From contig NZ_FOXJ01000005.1 of the NCBI RefSeq assembly GCF_900115685.1, positions 379,594 through 443,593 of the forward strand: a stretch of DNA of 64,000 bases. Reading direction: 5' to 3'. Numbering within the stretch: the stretch's first letter is position 1; each line of letters opens with the position of its first letter. The notes below the pieces were generated by a model. The model did no database searches. It saw only the letters and a list, made by a program, of their open reading frames with translations, and had not been told where the DNA came from. Shown here one piece after another: positions 34,316 through 42,004 of the stretch. Source of the DNA: Variovorax sp. 770b2. Its GTDB lineage: Bacteria > Pseudomonadota > Gammaproteobacteria > Burkholderiales > Burkholderiaceae_C. A program made the position numbers and the translations under genes.

Positions 34316-35095
34316 ATGGACTTGAATCTGAAAGACAAGGTGGTGCTCGTCACCGGTGGCGGCAGCGGCATCGGCGCAGCCATTTCGCTCACGCTCGCGC
34401 GCGAAGGCGCGGTGCCGGTGATCTGCGGGAAGAATCCGCTGGATGCGGCGTTCGAAGAAGAACTGCGCGGGCTGCAGCCGCGGGCGCGGTTTCTCCAGTT
34501 CGAACTGATGGAGGAGGCGGCTTGCGGCAAGGCGATCGCAAGCGCTGTCGCGGAGTTCGGGCGCATCGACGGGCTGGTCAACAACGCGGGTGTGAACGAC
34601 AGCGTGGGCCTTGAAGCGGGGCGCGAGGCGTTCATTGCGTCGCTGGACCGGAACCTCATTCACTACTACGTGATGGCGCATTTCTGCCTGCCGCACCTGA
34701 AGGCGAGCCGCGGGGCCATCGTGAACATCTCTTCGAAGACCGCGCTGACGGGGCAGGGCAATACGAGCGGCTACACCGCGGCCAAGGGCGCGCAGTTGTC
34801 GCTGACGCGCGAGTGGGCGGCTTCATTGCTGGAGGACGGTGTGCGCGTCAACGCGGTGATTCCCGCCGAAGTGATGACGCCGCTGTACCAGCGCTGGATC
34901 TCGGCCTTCGACGAACCCGACCGCAAGCTCGCCACCATCACCGAAAAGATCCCGTTGGGACGCAGGATGACGACGCCAGAGGAGATTGCGAACACCGTGG
35001 TGTTCCTGCTTTCCGACACGGCTTCTTCGCACACGACGGGGCAGTGGGTGTTCGTGGATGGCGGGTATACGCATCTGGACCGGGCGCTGACCTGA
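34316..35095 (+). CDS. SDR oxidoreductase, probable L-fucose dehydrogenase
   Basis: 259 residues. Classical SDR with VTGGGSGIGAA (about 12-22), NNAGVND, NISSKTALTG and YTAAKGAQLS (Tyr/Lys catalytic pair), ending FVDGGYTHLDRALT as in SDR-type L-fucose dehydrogenases of Burkholderia. It should oxidise L-fucose to L-fucono-1,5-lactone with NAD(P), step one of the pathway. The start is the ATG at 34316; an overlapping ATG at 34287 is in another frame. It lies between fuconate dehydratase and the mutarotase in one transcription unit. Confidence 0.83.
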   Translation: MDLNLKDKVVLVTGGGSGIGAAISLTLAREGAVPVICGKNPLDAAFEEELRGLQPRARFLQFELMEEAACGKAIASAVAEFGRIDGLVNNAGVNDSVGLEAGREAFIASLDRNLIHYYVMAHFCLPHLKASRGAIVNISSKTALTGQGNTSGYTAAKGAQLSLTREWAASLLEDGVRVNAVIPAEVMTPLYQRWISAFDEPDRKLATITEKIPLGRRMTTPEEIANTVVFLLSDTASSHTTGQWVFVDGGYTHLDRALT

Positions 35096-35129
35096 TCTTT
35101 TCTCTCAACGATTCTGGATTGAACGACCC

Positions 35130-35459
35130 ATGCGCCACTGCCTTGCCCTCGACCTGAAAGACGACCCGGCGCTGATCGCGGAATACGAAGCGCACCACCG
35201 CGACATCTGGCCCGAGGTGCGCGCGCATCTGCACGCGCATGGTGTGACGGGAATGGAGATCTACCGGCTCGGCACGCGGATGGTGATGTTGATGGAGACG
35301 GACGATGCGCGGTATGACGCGGGGGCGATGGCGGCTGCATCGCGCGACGATCCGAAGATTCGCGAGTGGGAAGCGCTGATGTGGAAGTTTCAGGCGCCGA
35401 CGCCTTGGACGCCTGAAGGGGAGAAGTGGATCGCCATGGATCGGATCTTCGAGCTGTGA
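35130..35459 (+). CDS. L-rhamnose mutarotase (RhaM/YiiL) family protein, probable L-fucose mutarotase
   Basis: 109 residues, the normal length for the dimeric ferredoxin-like RhaM family. The start LALDLKDDPALIAEYEAHHRDIWPE contains the conserved His-rich active site, and VTGMEIYRLGTRMVMLMETDD and AMDRIFEL follow. It interconverts alpha and beta anomers of a 6-deoxy-hexose so that the dehydrogenase receives its preferred anomer. It is the last gene of the fucose operon and is followed by a hairpin terminator. Confidence 0.88.
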   Translation: MRHCLALDLKDDPALIAEYEAHHRDIWPEVRAHLHAHGVTGMEIYRLGTRMVMLMETDDARYDAGAMAAASRDDPKIREWEALMWKFQAPTPWTPEGEKWIAMDRIFEL

Positions 35460-35461
35460 CG

Positions 35462-35484
35462 AAAAACGGACCCCGAAGGGTCCG
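35462..35484. terminator. bidirectional hairpin between convergent genes
   Basis: Perfect 7-bp stem CGGACCC (35467-35473) / GGGTCCG (35478-35484) with loop CGAA. On the minus strand it is followed by a run of five T (AAAAA at 35462-35466), a proper intrinsic terminator for the lipoprotein gene. On the plus strand a weaker CTGTTCT follows, so it may also end the fucose operon. Confidence 0.75.
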
Positions 35485-35507
35485 CTGTTCTAAAGACTGT
35501 TCACTGC

Positions 35508-36401
35508 CTATTTGGGCGAGTAGGTCATCTTCGTCACGAGCCAGGACGATTTCGTATCGCCGCCCTTGAGCAGTTGACCTTGGTAAGGGCCTTCCGCAGC
35601 CAGCCAGAACTCCCTGGTGGCGTCCGTCGAGATCACCGAAGCACCGACCGTGATCTTCAGCGAGAGCTTGCAGGTATCGAACGTGCCCAGCGGCGTTTCC
35701 AGCTTCTCGCGGCCGACATAAGTCAATTCGCCGGTTGCCGCGATGGAGGTCGCCGGATCACTGCGGCCATCGACGACCTTGGTCTTGGTGATCGTTGATT
35801 TCTGGCTCGCAACCTGGCCGGGCTTCATGTCGACCGGGAACGTAAACGGCGGCTCATACGCCTGCGAAACAAAAATGAGCTTGTCCATCGCAGGAAAGCC
35901 GGGGGGAAACGTAGCTGCAAACTCCGGATCTACCGTCTGCGTGTATGTCGTGGACTTGCCGTAAAGCAGGATGTTTCCACCGACCAAATCCTTGTACTCT
36001 TTTTTGACGGTACTTTGCAGGGCCCGCATGATCCTCACGGTGCTCGATTCGACATTGGCGGAAATCGGATTGGCGCCAGCAAACGCTTCTCGTTTTTCGG
36101 TCACGCTCTTTCTATGGAAAGGGTCGGATGCCGCATCCGCGCCGACCTTCGCTGCCTCGAATTCAACCGTTGTTCCTTCGCGGAAATCGGCTTCATTGAA
36201 GCAGGGAGCCGAGTTGTCCGCCACGGGCTCCGAGGGCGGCGCTGGTGCTGGTGCAGGCGCAATCGGCAAGATGGGAAATCCGCCTCCGCCTCCGCCTCCA
36301 CCACCGCCACCGCCACCGCCACATGCAGAGATCGCTGCAGCAGCGGCTGCAATGGCGAGAAGCCGCGCGCGCGGCATGTTGTTGAGAACTGCGTTCTTCA
36401 A
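35508..36401 (-). CDS. poly-glycine lipoprotein of unknown function
   Basis: 297 residues from a TTG start at 36401 that has AGGAGG four bases upstream; the ATG at 36377 lacks a ribosome-binding site but would give an equally good signal peptide. RARLLAIAAAAAAISAC is a lipobox signal, followed by 14 glycines, FPILPIAPAPAPAPP and a roughly 225-residue soluble domain. That domain contains no family I recognise; it looks beta-rich and ends SWLVTKMTYSPK. The tether resembles those of the tannase-family and beta-helix lipoproteins in this window. It converges on the fucose operon. Confidence 0.75.
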   Translation of the reverse strand: MKNAVLNNMPRARLLAIAAAAAAISACGGGGGGGGGGGGGGFPILPIAPAPAPAPPSEPVADNSAPCFNEADFREGTTVEFEAAKVGADAASDPFHRKSVTEKREAFAGANPISANVESSTVRIMRALQSTVKKEYKDLVGGNILLYGKSTTYTQTVDPEFAATFPPGFPAMDKLIFVSQAYEPPFTFPVDMKPGQVASQKSTITKTKVVDGRSDPATSIAATGELTYVGREKLETPLGTFDTCKLSLKITVGASVISTDATREFWLAAEGPYQGQLLKGGDTKSSWLVTKMTYSPK

Positions 36402-36834
36402 AATTCCTCCTCTTTGATATTGGAGGCCGATTATTGGTTGTAATTTTTTGTTCGCTGAGAACAAATTGACTCCATCAGAATCAGCTTCTGGTTGGCGTGG
36501 AATAAGTCACGAAAGCCCACCAAGGCCCCGAGGTGCGCTGTCAGTAGTTGGTCGGGCTAGGCATTCATTGCGTAGCAATAAGAGTTACTTTGGCGCGCAA
36601 GATCTAAATCGTTAGGTCGGCTGTTTTGATTCGCCGCCGTAATTTTTCATTGACTAGCCTCACCAGCCTCACCAGCCTCACCAGCCTCACCAGCCTCACC
36701 AGCCTCACCAGTGCACGCAAGTCCGCAATGCAGGCGACTGAGCGTTTGCTGTTTCCAAAGATTGGGGAGCGAGGGCGCACGAGCCGGCTATGGCTTTCGA
36801 GGGTTTCGATTGACTGAAACCGACGCACTGCTTA
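36402..36834. other. intergenic stretch, lower GC, with minisatellite
   Basis: No gene is convincing here. Two short frames (36626-36817 + and 36604-36828 -) exist only because of the 9-bp repeat, which translates to SLT or LVR repeats. The G+C content is lower than in the neighbouring genes. It separates the lipoprotein gene from the structured element copy at 36835-36927. Confidence 0.5.
36656..36709. repeat. minisatellite, six perfect copies of a 9-bp unit
   Basis: The unit AGCCTCACC is repeated six times without a mismatch and followed by a partial AG. The period is a multiple of three, so any frame through it stays open. No spacers, so it is not a CRISPR. It is likely variable in copy number between strains. 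Confidence 0.95.
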
Positions 36835-36927
36835 ACGCCAATCAAGGGCGGCGGCCCTAAAGGTTGGCGTACCGGGAAACCACTTGCGTGAAACCGGCCG
36901 GGCGCGAGCCCGCCTATCGAGCCGCCT
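36835..36927 (-). ncRNA. candidate structured RNA element, copy 2
   Basis: Read on the minus strand, this element closely matches the one at 53772-53864. Shared features are stem A GGCGGCTC / GGGCCGCC (36926-36919 with 36857-36850, one U-G pair), a TCGC-loop hairpin CGGGC-TCGC-GCCCG (36912-36899), a GCCGGTTTC...TTCCCGG stretch, and stem B ACGCCAA / TTGGCGT (36870-36864 with 36841-36835) crossing stem A. Four pairs differ from copy 1 with pairing kept. It lies directly 3' of the small membrane-protein gene, whose TGA stop falls in a TTTGACA also conserved in copy 1. No gene follows it closely. Confidence 0.5.
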
Positions 36928-36941
36928 GAACAGAGGCATTG

Positions 36942-37247
36942 TCAAAGGCCGTAGATCGCAACGGTGGCCCAGAAGGCAATCCATAGTGCGCACAGTGCCA
37001 GCAGGATCATCGCGACCAGGTACGCAACCAAGTAGACGATGCGCCTTCCGATGCCATGACTGCTGGGAACCTGATTTCGGTATATCAGCCCAGCCCACAG
37101 AAGCAGCGCCGCGGCAATGAAGGCCATCGAGGTTCCTGACAGCGTCAGGATTTCGTGCCGCTCCAGGCCGGTGAACAGAAGATTCAATACCGGCATCGAC
37201 ACGGCCCACGCCAGCGCATTCAGCACCAATCGCGAGCCAATGCTCAT
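36942..37247 (-). CDS. small membrane protein of unknown function
   Basis: 101 residues with three hydrophobic segments (about 9-27, 36-56, 73-98) separated by short basic loops (YRNQVPSSHGIGRR), so an inner-membrane protein. I recognise no family. Its ATG overlaps the stop of the preceding gene as ATGA (37244-37247), so the two are translationally coupled and probably work together. Its stop lies in the first conserved box next to the structured element copy 2. Confidence 0.65.
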   Translation of the reverse strand: MSIGSRLVLNALAWAVSMPVLNLLFTGLERHEILTLSGTSMAFIAAALLLWAGLIYRNQVPSSHGIGRRIVYLVAYLVAMILLALCALWIAFWATVAIYGL

Positions 37248-37852
37248 CGGATGGCCTCGCCCTTGAAGAAATGCCCGGGAATGGGGTTCTCCCATCCGGG
37301 TGTCTGGAACCCTGGCGCGGAGATCTCTGGTGCATGGCCCATCACGCTCTGGAGCAGGCCTGCAACATACGAACTGCTGTTGTATTCGCCCGCCCGCATC
37401 TGCGATCCGCGGATGTTTTTCGGGGCCGAGTACGGCGCGACATAGCTCACGAATTTCTGCGAGTTCACGGTGATGCGGTGGGCGAACTCTCGTCGGCTCA
37501 TGCCCTGCGGTGGCTGCAGCGCAATCTTCACTCTTGCTCCGCTGGGAAGCGCGTTGTCGTATCTGTTGGTCCTGATCAAGGCCATGTTGCGGATGCCGGC
37601 TTCCATCATCGTCGGTTGCCCGTCCAGAACAGTGATGCCGTCGTAGGCGTCGTCGATGATGATCGAGAAATGCAGGTCGGGCGGATCGGGCCAACTGACA
37701 TACCCGATGGGGCCCGCGGCAATCCGCCCATAGAGCGTGACGGTCGGCTCCGAATGTTGCGCCTCTGCGACCGATGCTTTGTCTGTGCTCGATGGATGCG
37801 CGCGAGTCGGTTGTGGTGCGCCCAGTGCGCCGGCTGAGTTTTGTGCTGTCAT
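37244..37852 (-). CDS. hypothetical protein
   Basis: 202 residues from the ATG at 37852, chosen because GGGAG lies seven bases upstream; the frame runs to 38050 but would overlap the methyltransferase gene. There is no signal peptide. The N-terminal ~40 residues are low complexity; the rest contains TVTLYGRIAAGPIGYVSW, FSIIIDDAYDGITVLDG, HRITVNSQKFVSYVAP and GEYNSSSYVAGLLQSVMG. The last motif faintly resembles active-site regions of papain-like effectors but has no Cys, so I assign nothing. It is coupled to the downstream three-segment membrane protein, a layout reminiscent of a soluble effector with a membrane partner. Confidence 0.62.
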   Translation of the reverse strand: MTAQNSAGALGAPQPTRAHPSSTDKASVAEAQHSEPTVTLYGRIAAGPIGYVSWPDPPDLHFSIIIDDAYDGITVLDGQPTMMEAGIRNMALIRTNRYDNALPSGARVKIALQPPQGMSRREFAHRITVNSQKFVSYVAPYSAPKNIRGSQMRAGEYNSSSYVAGLLQSVMGHAPEISAPGFQTPGWENPIPGHFFKGEAIR

Positions 37853-38012
37853 GTTGCGCTCCCTGTTGGACCGTTGCGGCCTCATGGAAATCATAGGGAG
37901 AGCTATGCCGTACTTTCGCAGAAGGGCGCGCGCGAATCTTCGGCAACCGTGACGCAAGTGGGTTGCGAGTCGCTGCAATCGCGACCAATGGTGAACGCCG
38001 CCGAGAAAGACC

Positions 38013-38672
38013 TCAGCCCAACCGCATCGACAGTTCCACGTCGTCGGCAAATGGCACGGACAGATATCCGCTATCAGGCGAGCGCACGCGCGCCAGGTAC
38101 TCTGGGCTGTAGTCGGCGTTGTCCGCCACGATCAGTGCCCCTGGCCGCAGGCGGGGTTCGATCAATGCCAGCACATCGTTGTACAGCGACTTGGCGCCAT
38201 CGAGCAGCAAGAGGTCGATGGATTCAGGGAGGTCGACTGCAAGCGTCTTCAGCGCATCGCCTTCGCGGATTTCCACCAAGTCGCTCACGCCCCCTTCAGC
38301 CAAATGCTCGCGGGCCTTGGCGATCTTCGACGGTTCGAACTCGCTGCTGATCAGCCGTCCACCACCGTTGTCGCGCAGCGCCGCGGCCATGTACAGGGTG
38401 GACAGGCCGAAGGAGGTGCCGAACTCCACGATGTGCCGCGCGCTCGTGCTGCGCGCCAGCTGGTACAGCAGCACGCCGGTCTCGCGCGACACGGGCAGCC
38501 ACAGGTCCTTGAGCCGGCTGTAGAAGTCGAGGTATTCGGTCTTGCTGTGCATCAGTCGTTGGCGTTCCGCCGGGCTGATGCCGGCAACGGCAGGGCTGGT
38601 GGCCGCGCCGGCCTCCTGGAACAGGCGGTCCAGCAAGGGGGCGAGGGGTGCGGTGGTCAAGGTCGTCGTCAC
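38013..38672 (-). CDS. class I SAM-dependent O-methyltransferase
   Basis: 219 residues, GTG start. The O-methyltransferase family-3 (catechol/caffeoyl-CoA type) fold is shown by HIVEFGTSFGLSTLYMAAAL (motif I, about 80-99), SSEFEPSKIAKAREHL and DLLLLDGAKSLYNDVLALIEP. The metal/catalytic Asp lies in LLLDGAK. It transfers a methyl group from S-adenosylmethionine to a hydroxyl, probably of an aromatic compound. It is divergent from a TetR gene (81 bp) with a perfect palindrome between them, so it is probably repressed by that regulator. Confidence 0.85.
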   Translation of the reverse strand: MTTTLTTAPLAPLLDRLFQEAGAATSPAVAGISPAERQRLMHSKTEYLDFYSRLKDLWLPVSRETGVLLYQLARSTSARHIVEFGTSFGLSTLYMAAALRDNGGGRLISSEFEPSKIAKAREHLAEGGVSDLVEIREGDALKTLAVDLPESIDLLLLDGAKSLYNDVLALIEPRLRPGALIVADNADYSPEYLARVRSPDSGYLSVPFADDVELSMRLG

Positions 38673-38708
38673 AGGGTTCTTTCGTTTGAAAAGCAGATGC
38701 GAAATAAT

Positions 38709-38724
38709 ATGAAGAACCCTTCAT
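38709..38724. promoter_or_regulatory. candidate TetR operator
   Basis: Perfect 16-bp inverted repeat ATGAAG-AACC-CTTCAT in the gap between the divergent methyltransferase (start 38672) and TetR (start 38754) genes. TetR dimers usually bind such palindromes in exactly this position. Its presence argues against using the ATG at 38709 as the TetR start. Confidence 0.55.
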
Positions 38725-38753
38725 GTTTTCCATTCGCGTTCCGCAGCGCTCCC

Positions 38754-39398
38754 ATGACCGACCGTCGAAGCACCCCGATCTCCTCTCGCAGACAGCCCAA
38801 GCAGGCGCGCTCGGCCGATCTCCTTGGGGCCATTCTTCAGGCAGCTGTTCAGGTTTTGGCGAAGGAAGGCGTGCACCGCTTCACGACGACGCGCGTCGCC
38901 GAGCGGGCTGGCGTGAGCGTCGGATCGGTCTATCAATACTTCCCGAACAAGGCGTCGATCCTGTTTCGCCTGCAGAGCGACGAATGGCGGCAGACGACGG
39001 AAATGATGCGCGGCATCCTCGGGGACACGCAGCGGCCCGCGCTGGAGCGCCTGCGCCTGCTCACGCATGCCTTCGTCCGTTCCGAGTGCGAGGAAGCAGA
39101 AGTGCGAACGGCGCTCGGCGACGCCGCGCCGTTCTATCGGGATGCGCCCGAGGCGCAGGAGGTGCGCGCTGCCGGCGACGAGATCGTCCGCGTGTTCATG
39201 GCAGAGGCGCTGCCAAAGGCTTCAGACGCCACGCGCGCCATGGCGGGCGACCTGATCATTGCAACGCTCAGCGCGGTGGGGAAGGAATTTTCCGAGAGCC
39301 CCCGAACCTACGCCCAGACCGCGGCCTGGGCGGATTCGATGGCCGACATGTTCTGCGTCTACATGGAGAGCCTCCAGAGACGCCTAGCCAATCAGTGA
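38754..39398 (+). CDS. TetR/AcrR family transcriptional regulator
   Basis: 214 residues from the ATG at 38754; an ATG at 38709 lies inside the candidate operator. The HTH region is GVHRFTTTRVAERAGVSVGSVYQYFPNKASIL (about 39-70). The ligand domain includes a stretch ending YMESLQRRL as in TetR_C-type regulators of efflux or stress genes. The most likely targets are itself and the divergent O-methyltransferase. The downstream gene is convergent, so no operon partner exists. Confidence 0.88.
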   Translation: MTDRRSTPISSRRQPKQARSADLLGAILQAAVQVLAKEGVHRFTTTRVAERAGVSVGSVYQYFPNKASILFRLQSDEWRQTTEMMRGILGDTQRPALERLRLLTHAFVRSECEEAEVRTALGDAAPFYRDAPEAQEVRAAGDEIVRVFMAEALPKASDATRAMAGDLIIATLSAVGKEFSESPRTYAQTAAWADSMADMFCVYMESLQRRLANQ

Positions 39399-40733
39399 TC
39401 AGTGATCGTGATGCAGGTAGCTCGCCTGCCTCGGCAACCGCAAGCTCACCAGGAACGCAATCACCATCATCCCGCTCACGTACCAGAAGAACACCGACTC
39501 GTGCCCCAGTGACTTGAGCCCCAGCGCCACGTATTCGGCCGATCCACCGAAGATCGCATTGGCCACCGCATAGGCCAGGCCAACACCGAGCGCGCGCACT
39601 TCGGGCGGAAACATCTCCGCCTTCACGATCCCGCTGATCGACGTATAGAAGCTCACGATCGCCAGCGCCACGATGATCAGCACGAAGGCCAGCACCGGGC
39701 TCGTCGTGTACTGCAGCGCCGTCAGGATCGGCACGGTGGCAAGCGCACCCAGACCACCGAACAGCAGCATGTTGGTCCGCCGCCCGATGCGGTCCGACAG
39801 CGCGCCGAACAACGGCTGCATGCACATGTAGACGAACAGCGCGCCGGTCATCACGTAGCTCGCCGTCTTGATCGGCAGGTGCACCGTGTTCACCAGGTAC
39901 TTCTGCATGTAGGTGGTGAAGGTGTAGAAGATCAGCGAGCCGCCGGCCGTGTACCCCAGCACCGTGAGAAACGCCGGCGTGTGGTGCTTGAAGAGCCCGG
40001 CCATGCTGCCGGCCTCCTTGTTGGCCTTGGCCTCGGCGCTCTGCGTTTCATGCAGCGTGCGGCGCAGCAGCAGCGCGACGACCGCGGCGATGGCGCCGAT
40101 CACGAATGGAATGCGCCAGCCCCACGACTTGAGCTCGGCCTCGGTGAGCAACTGCTCCAGCACCACGATCACGAGCACCGCGAGCAGCTGCCCGCCGATC
40201 AGCGTGACGTACTGGAACGACGAGAAGAAGCCGCGCTGTCCGCGCAGCGCCACCTCGCTCATGTAGGTCGCCGTGGTGCCGTATTCGCCACCCACCGAGA
40301 GGCCCTGGAACAGCCGGCACACCAAGAGCAGGAACGGCGCCCATGCACCGATCTGCGCATAGGTCGGCAAACATGCGATGACCAGCGAGCCGGCGCACAT
40401 CATCGTCACCGAGATCAGCATCGAGGTCTTGCGCCCGAGCCTGTCGGCCACTCGGCCGAAGAGCCAGCCGCCGATGGGCCGCATGAGGAAGCCGGCGGCG
40501 AACACGCCCGCCGTGTTGAGCAGCTGCGCGGTCGGGTCCGACTTGGGGAAGAAGGCCGGCGCGAAGTAGAGCGCCGAGAACGCATACACGTAGAAGTCGA
40601 ACCACTCGACCAGGTTGCCCGACGAGGCCGCCATGATGGCGAAGACGCGGTGCCGTTTTTCTTCGGCCGTGTAGTGCGGGGGATTGGACGAAGAGGCCGC
40701 CTGGCCTCCTTGGGTGGGCGTGACTGCGCTCAT
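39399..40733 (-). CDS. MFS transporter, metabolite:H+ symporter (KgtP/MHS-like)
   Basis: 444 residues, 12 predicted membrane helices. The MHS-family signatures are GNLVEWFDFYVYAF near the start, the loop GRVADRLGRKTSM, RLFQGLSVGGEYGTTATYMSE and the second-half ALSDRIGRRTNM. It resembles alpha-ketoglutarate/dicarboxylate permeases. It lies 113 bp downstream of the L-lactate dehydrogenase gene on the same strand and could import a related organic acid; the substrate is unknown. It converges on the TetR gene with no gap. Confidence 0.87.
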   Translation of the reverse strand: MSAVTPTQGGQAASSSNPPHYTAEEKRHRVFAIMAASSGNLVEWFDFYVYAFSALYFAPAFFPKSDPTAQLLNTAGVFAAGFLMRPIGGWLFGRVADRLGRKTSMLISVTMMCAGSLVIACLPTYAQIGAWAPFLLLVCRLFQGLSVGGEYGTTATYMSEVALRGQRGFFSSFQYVTLIGGQLLAVLVIVVLEQLLTEAELKSWGWRIPFVIGAIAAVVALLLRRTLHETQSAEAKANKEAGSMAGLFKHHTPAFLTVLGYTAGGSLIFYTFTTYMQKYLVNTVHLPIKTASYVMTGALFVYMCMQPLFGALSDRIGRRTNMLLFGGLGALATVPILTALQYTTSPVLAFVLIIVALAIVSFYTSISGIVKAEMFPPEVRALGVGLAYAVANAIFGGSAEYVALGLKSLGHESVFFWYVSGMMVIAFLVSLRLPRQASYLHHDH

Positions 40734-40832
40734 GATGGCTGTGCCGCCGTGCAGGCCGGCTATGTTGTTGTCGCTACAACATTTTGCCCCTGCACGGGGG
40801 TGGCGCGTGTCAGCAAGAACCGCATCCGCCTA

Positions 40833-40844
40833 CCCCCGAAGGGG
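40833..40844 (-). terminator. weak hairpin after lldD
   Basis: CCCC-CGAA-GGGG immediately beyond the L-lactate dehydrogenase stop codon. The stem is short and no T-run follows, so termination may be partial and allow read-through into the MFS gene. Confidence 0.3.
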
Positions 40845-40846
40845 CC

Positions 40847-42004
40847 TTAGAAGGTCCCGGGCAGCAGGATGCTCGAATCGACCGTGTCGATCTGCGTGTG
40901 GCCGCAAAAGGCCATGGTGATGTCCAGCTCCTTGTGGATGATCTGCAGCGCGCGCGTCACGCCCTCCTGGCCGTGGGCGCCCAGGCCGTAGAGAAAACTG
41001 CGGCCGATCATCGTGCCGCGGGCGCCGAGCGCGCGGGCCTTGAGCACGTCTTGTCCGCTGCGGATGCCGCCATCCATCCACACCTCGATCTCGCTGCCCA
41101 CGGCCTCCACGATGGCCGGCAGCGCGGCGATGGAGGAGGGCGCGCCGTCGAGCTGGCGGCCGCCGTGGTTCGACACGATGAGCGCATCGGCGCCGCTCGA
41201 GGCTGCAAGGCGCGCATCTTCCACGTCCATGATGCCCTTCAGGATGAGCTTGCCGCCCCAGAGCTTCTTGATCCACTCCACGTCGGCCCAGCTGAGCGCA
41301 GGGTCGAACTGCTCGGCGGTCCATGACGAGAGCGACGAGAGATCGTTCACGTTCTTGGCATGGCCCGCGATGTTGCCGAAGGTGCGGCGCTTGGTGCCCA
41401 GCATGCCCATGCACCAGCGCGGCTTGGTCGCCAGGTCGATGAGGTTCTTGAAGGTAGGCTTGGGCGGCGCGGTGAGGCCGTTCTTGATGTCCTTGTGGCG
41501 CTGGCCGAGGATCTGCAGGTCCAGCGTGAGCTGCAGCGCGGACACGTTGGCGGCCTTGGCGCGCTCGATCAGGCGTTCGATGAAGTCGCGGTCCTTCATC
41601 ACGTAGAGCTGGAACCAGAAGGGGTGGCGGTCGGTGTTCTCGGCAATGTCCTCCAGCGAGCAGATGCTCATGGTCGAGAGCGTGAACGGAATGCCGAAGG
41701 CCTTGGCCGCGCGGGCCCCCAGGATTTCGCCGTCGGCGTGCTGCATGCCCGTGAGTCCGGTGGGCGCGATGGCCACGGGCATGGCCACGTCCTGGCCGAC
41801 CATGGTGGTGCGGGTGGAGCGGCCCTCCATGTTCACGGCCACGCGCTGGCGCAGCTTGATCTTCTGGAAGTCGCTCTCGTTGGCGCGGTAGGTGCCCTCG
41901 GTCCACGCGCCGGAGTCGGCGTAGTCGTAGAACATCTTCGGCACGCGCCGCTTGGCGATCACCCGCAGGTCTTCGATGTTGGTGATCTTGGAAAGGTCGG
42001 CCAC
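40847..42004 (-). CDS. lldD: FMN-dependent alpha-hydroxy acid dehydrogenase, probable L-lactate dehydrogenase
   Basis: 385 residues; GTG start with AGGAG eight bases upstream. TIM-barrel FMN enzyme of the LldD/glycolate oxidase family: FYDYADSGAWTEGTYRANE, PVAIAPTGLTGMQH, the active-site ALIVSNHGGRQLDGAPS (His and Arg) and GVRRG-equivalent GGIRSGQDVLKA. It oxidises L-lactate to pyruvate and feeds electrons to the quinone pool at the membrane. An L-lactate permease gene lies beyond the intervening LysR gene. Since oxidative L-fucose breakdown gives pyruvate and L-lactate, it may also serve that pathway. Confidence 0.85.
   Translation of the reverse strand: MADLSKITNIEDLRVIAKRRVPKMFYDYADSGAWTEGTYRANESDFQKIKLRQRVAVNMEGRSTRTTMVGQDVAMPVAIAPTGLTGMQHADGEILGARAAKAFGIPFTLSTMSICSLEDIAENTDRHPFWFQLYVMKDRDFIERLIERAKAANVSALQLTLDLQILGQRHKDIKNGLTAPPKPTFKNLIDLATKPRWCMGMLGTKRRTFGNIAGHAKNVNDLSSLSSWTAEQFDPALSWADVEWIKKLWGGKLILKGIMDVEDARLAASSGADALIVSNHGGRQLDGAPSSIAALPAIVEAVGSEIEVWMDGGIRSGQDVLKARALGARGTMIGRSFLYGLGAHGQEGVTRALQIIHKELDITMAFCGHTQIDTVDSSILLPGTF

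Noticed and set aside
36656..36709. Possible CRISPR array
   Set aside because: Units are 9 bp and contiguous, without spacers, leader or cas genes.
36604..36828. Small frames through the 9-bp repeat on both strands
   Set aside because: They are open only because the repeat length is a multiple of three. Products would be SLT or LVR repeats and no ribosome-binding site is seen.
36835..36927. Integron attC site
   Set aside because: The symmetric ends do not fit the GTTRRRY/RYYYAAC core sites, and no integrase or cassette array is present. The RNA-like covariation with 53772-53864 explains it better.
37244..37852. Papain-like peptidase assignment for the hypothetical protein
   Set aside because: The GEYNSSSYVAGLL motif has no cysteine and no convincing His partner, so the resemblance is too weak to name a function.
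38709..38753. Earlier ATG start for the TetR gene
   Set aside because: It would place the perfect palindrome inside the coding region and adds 15 residues without similarity to TetR proteins.
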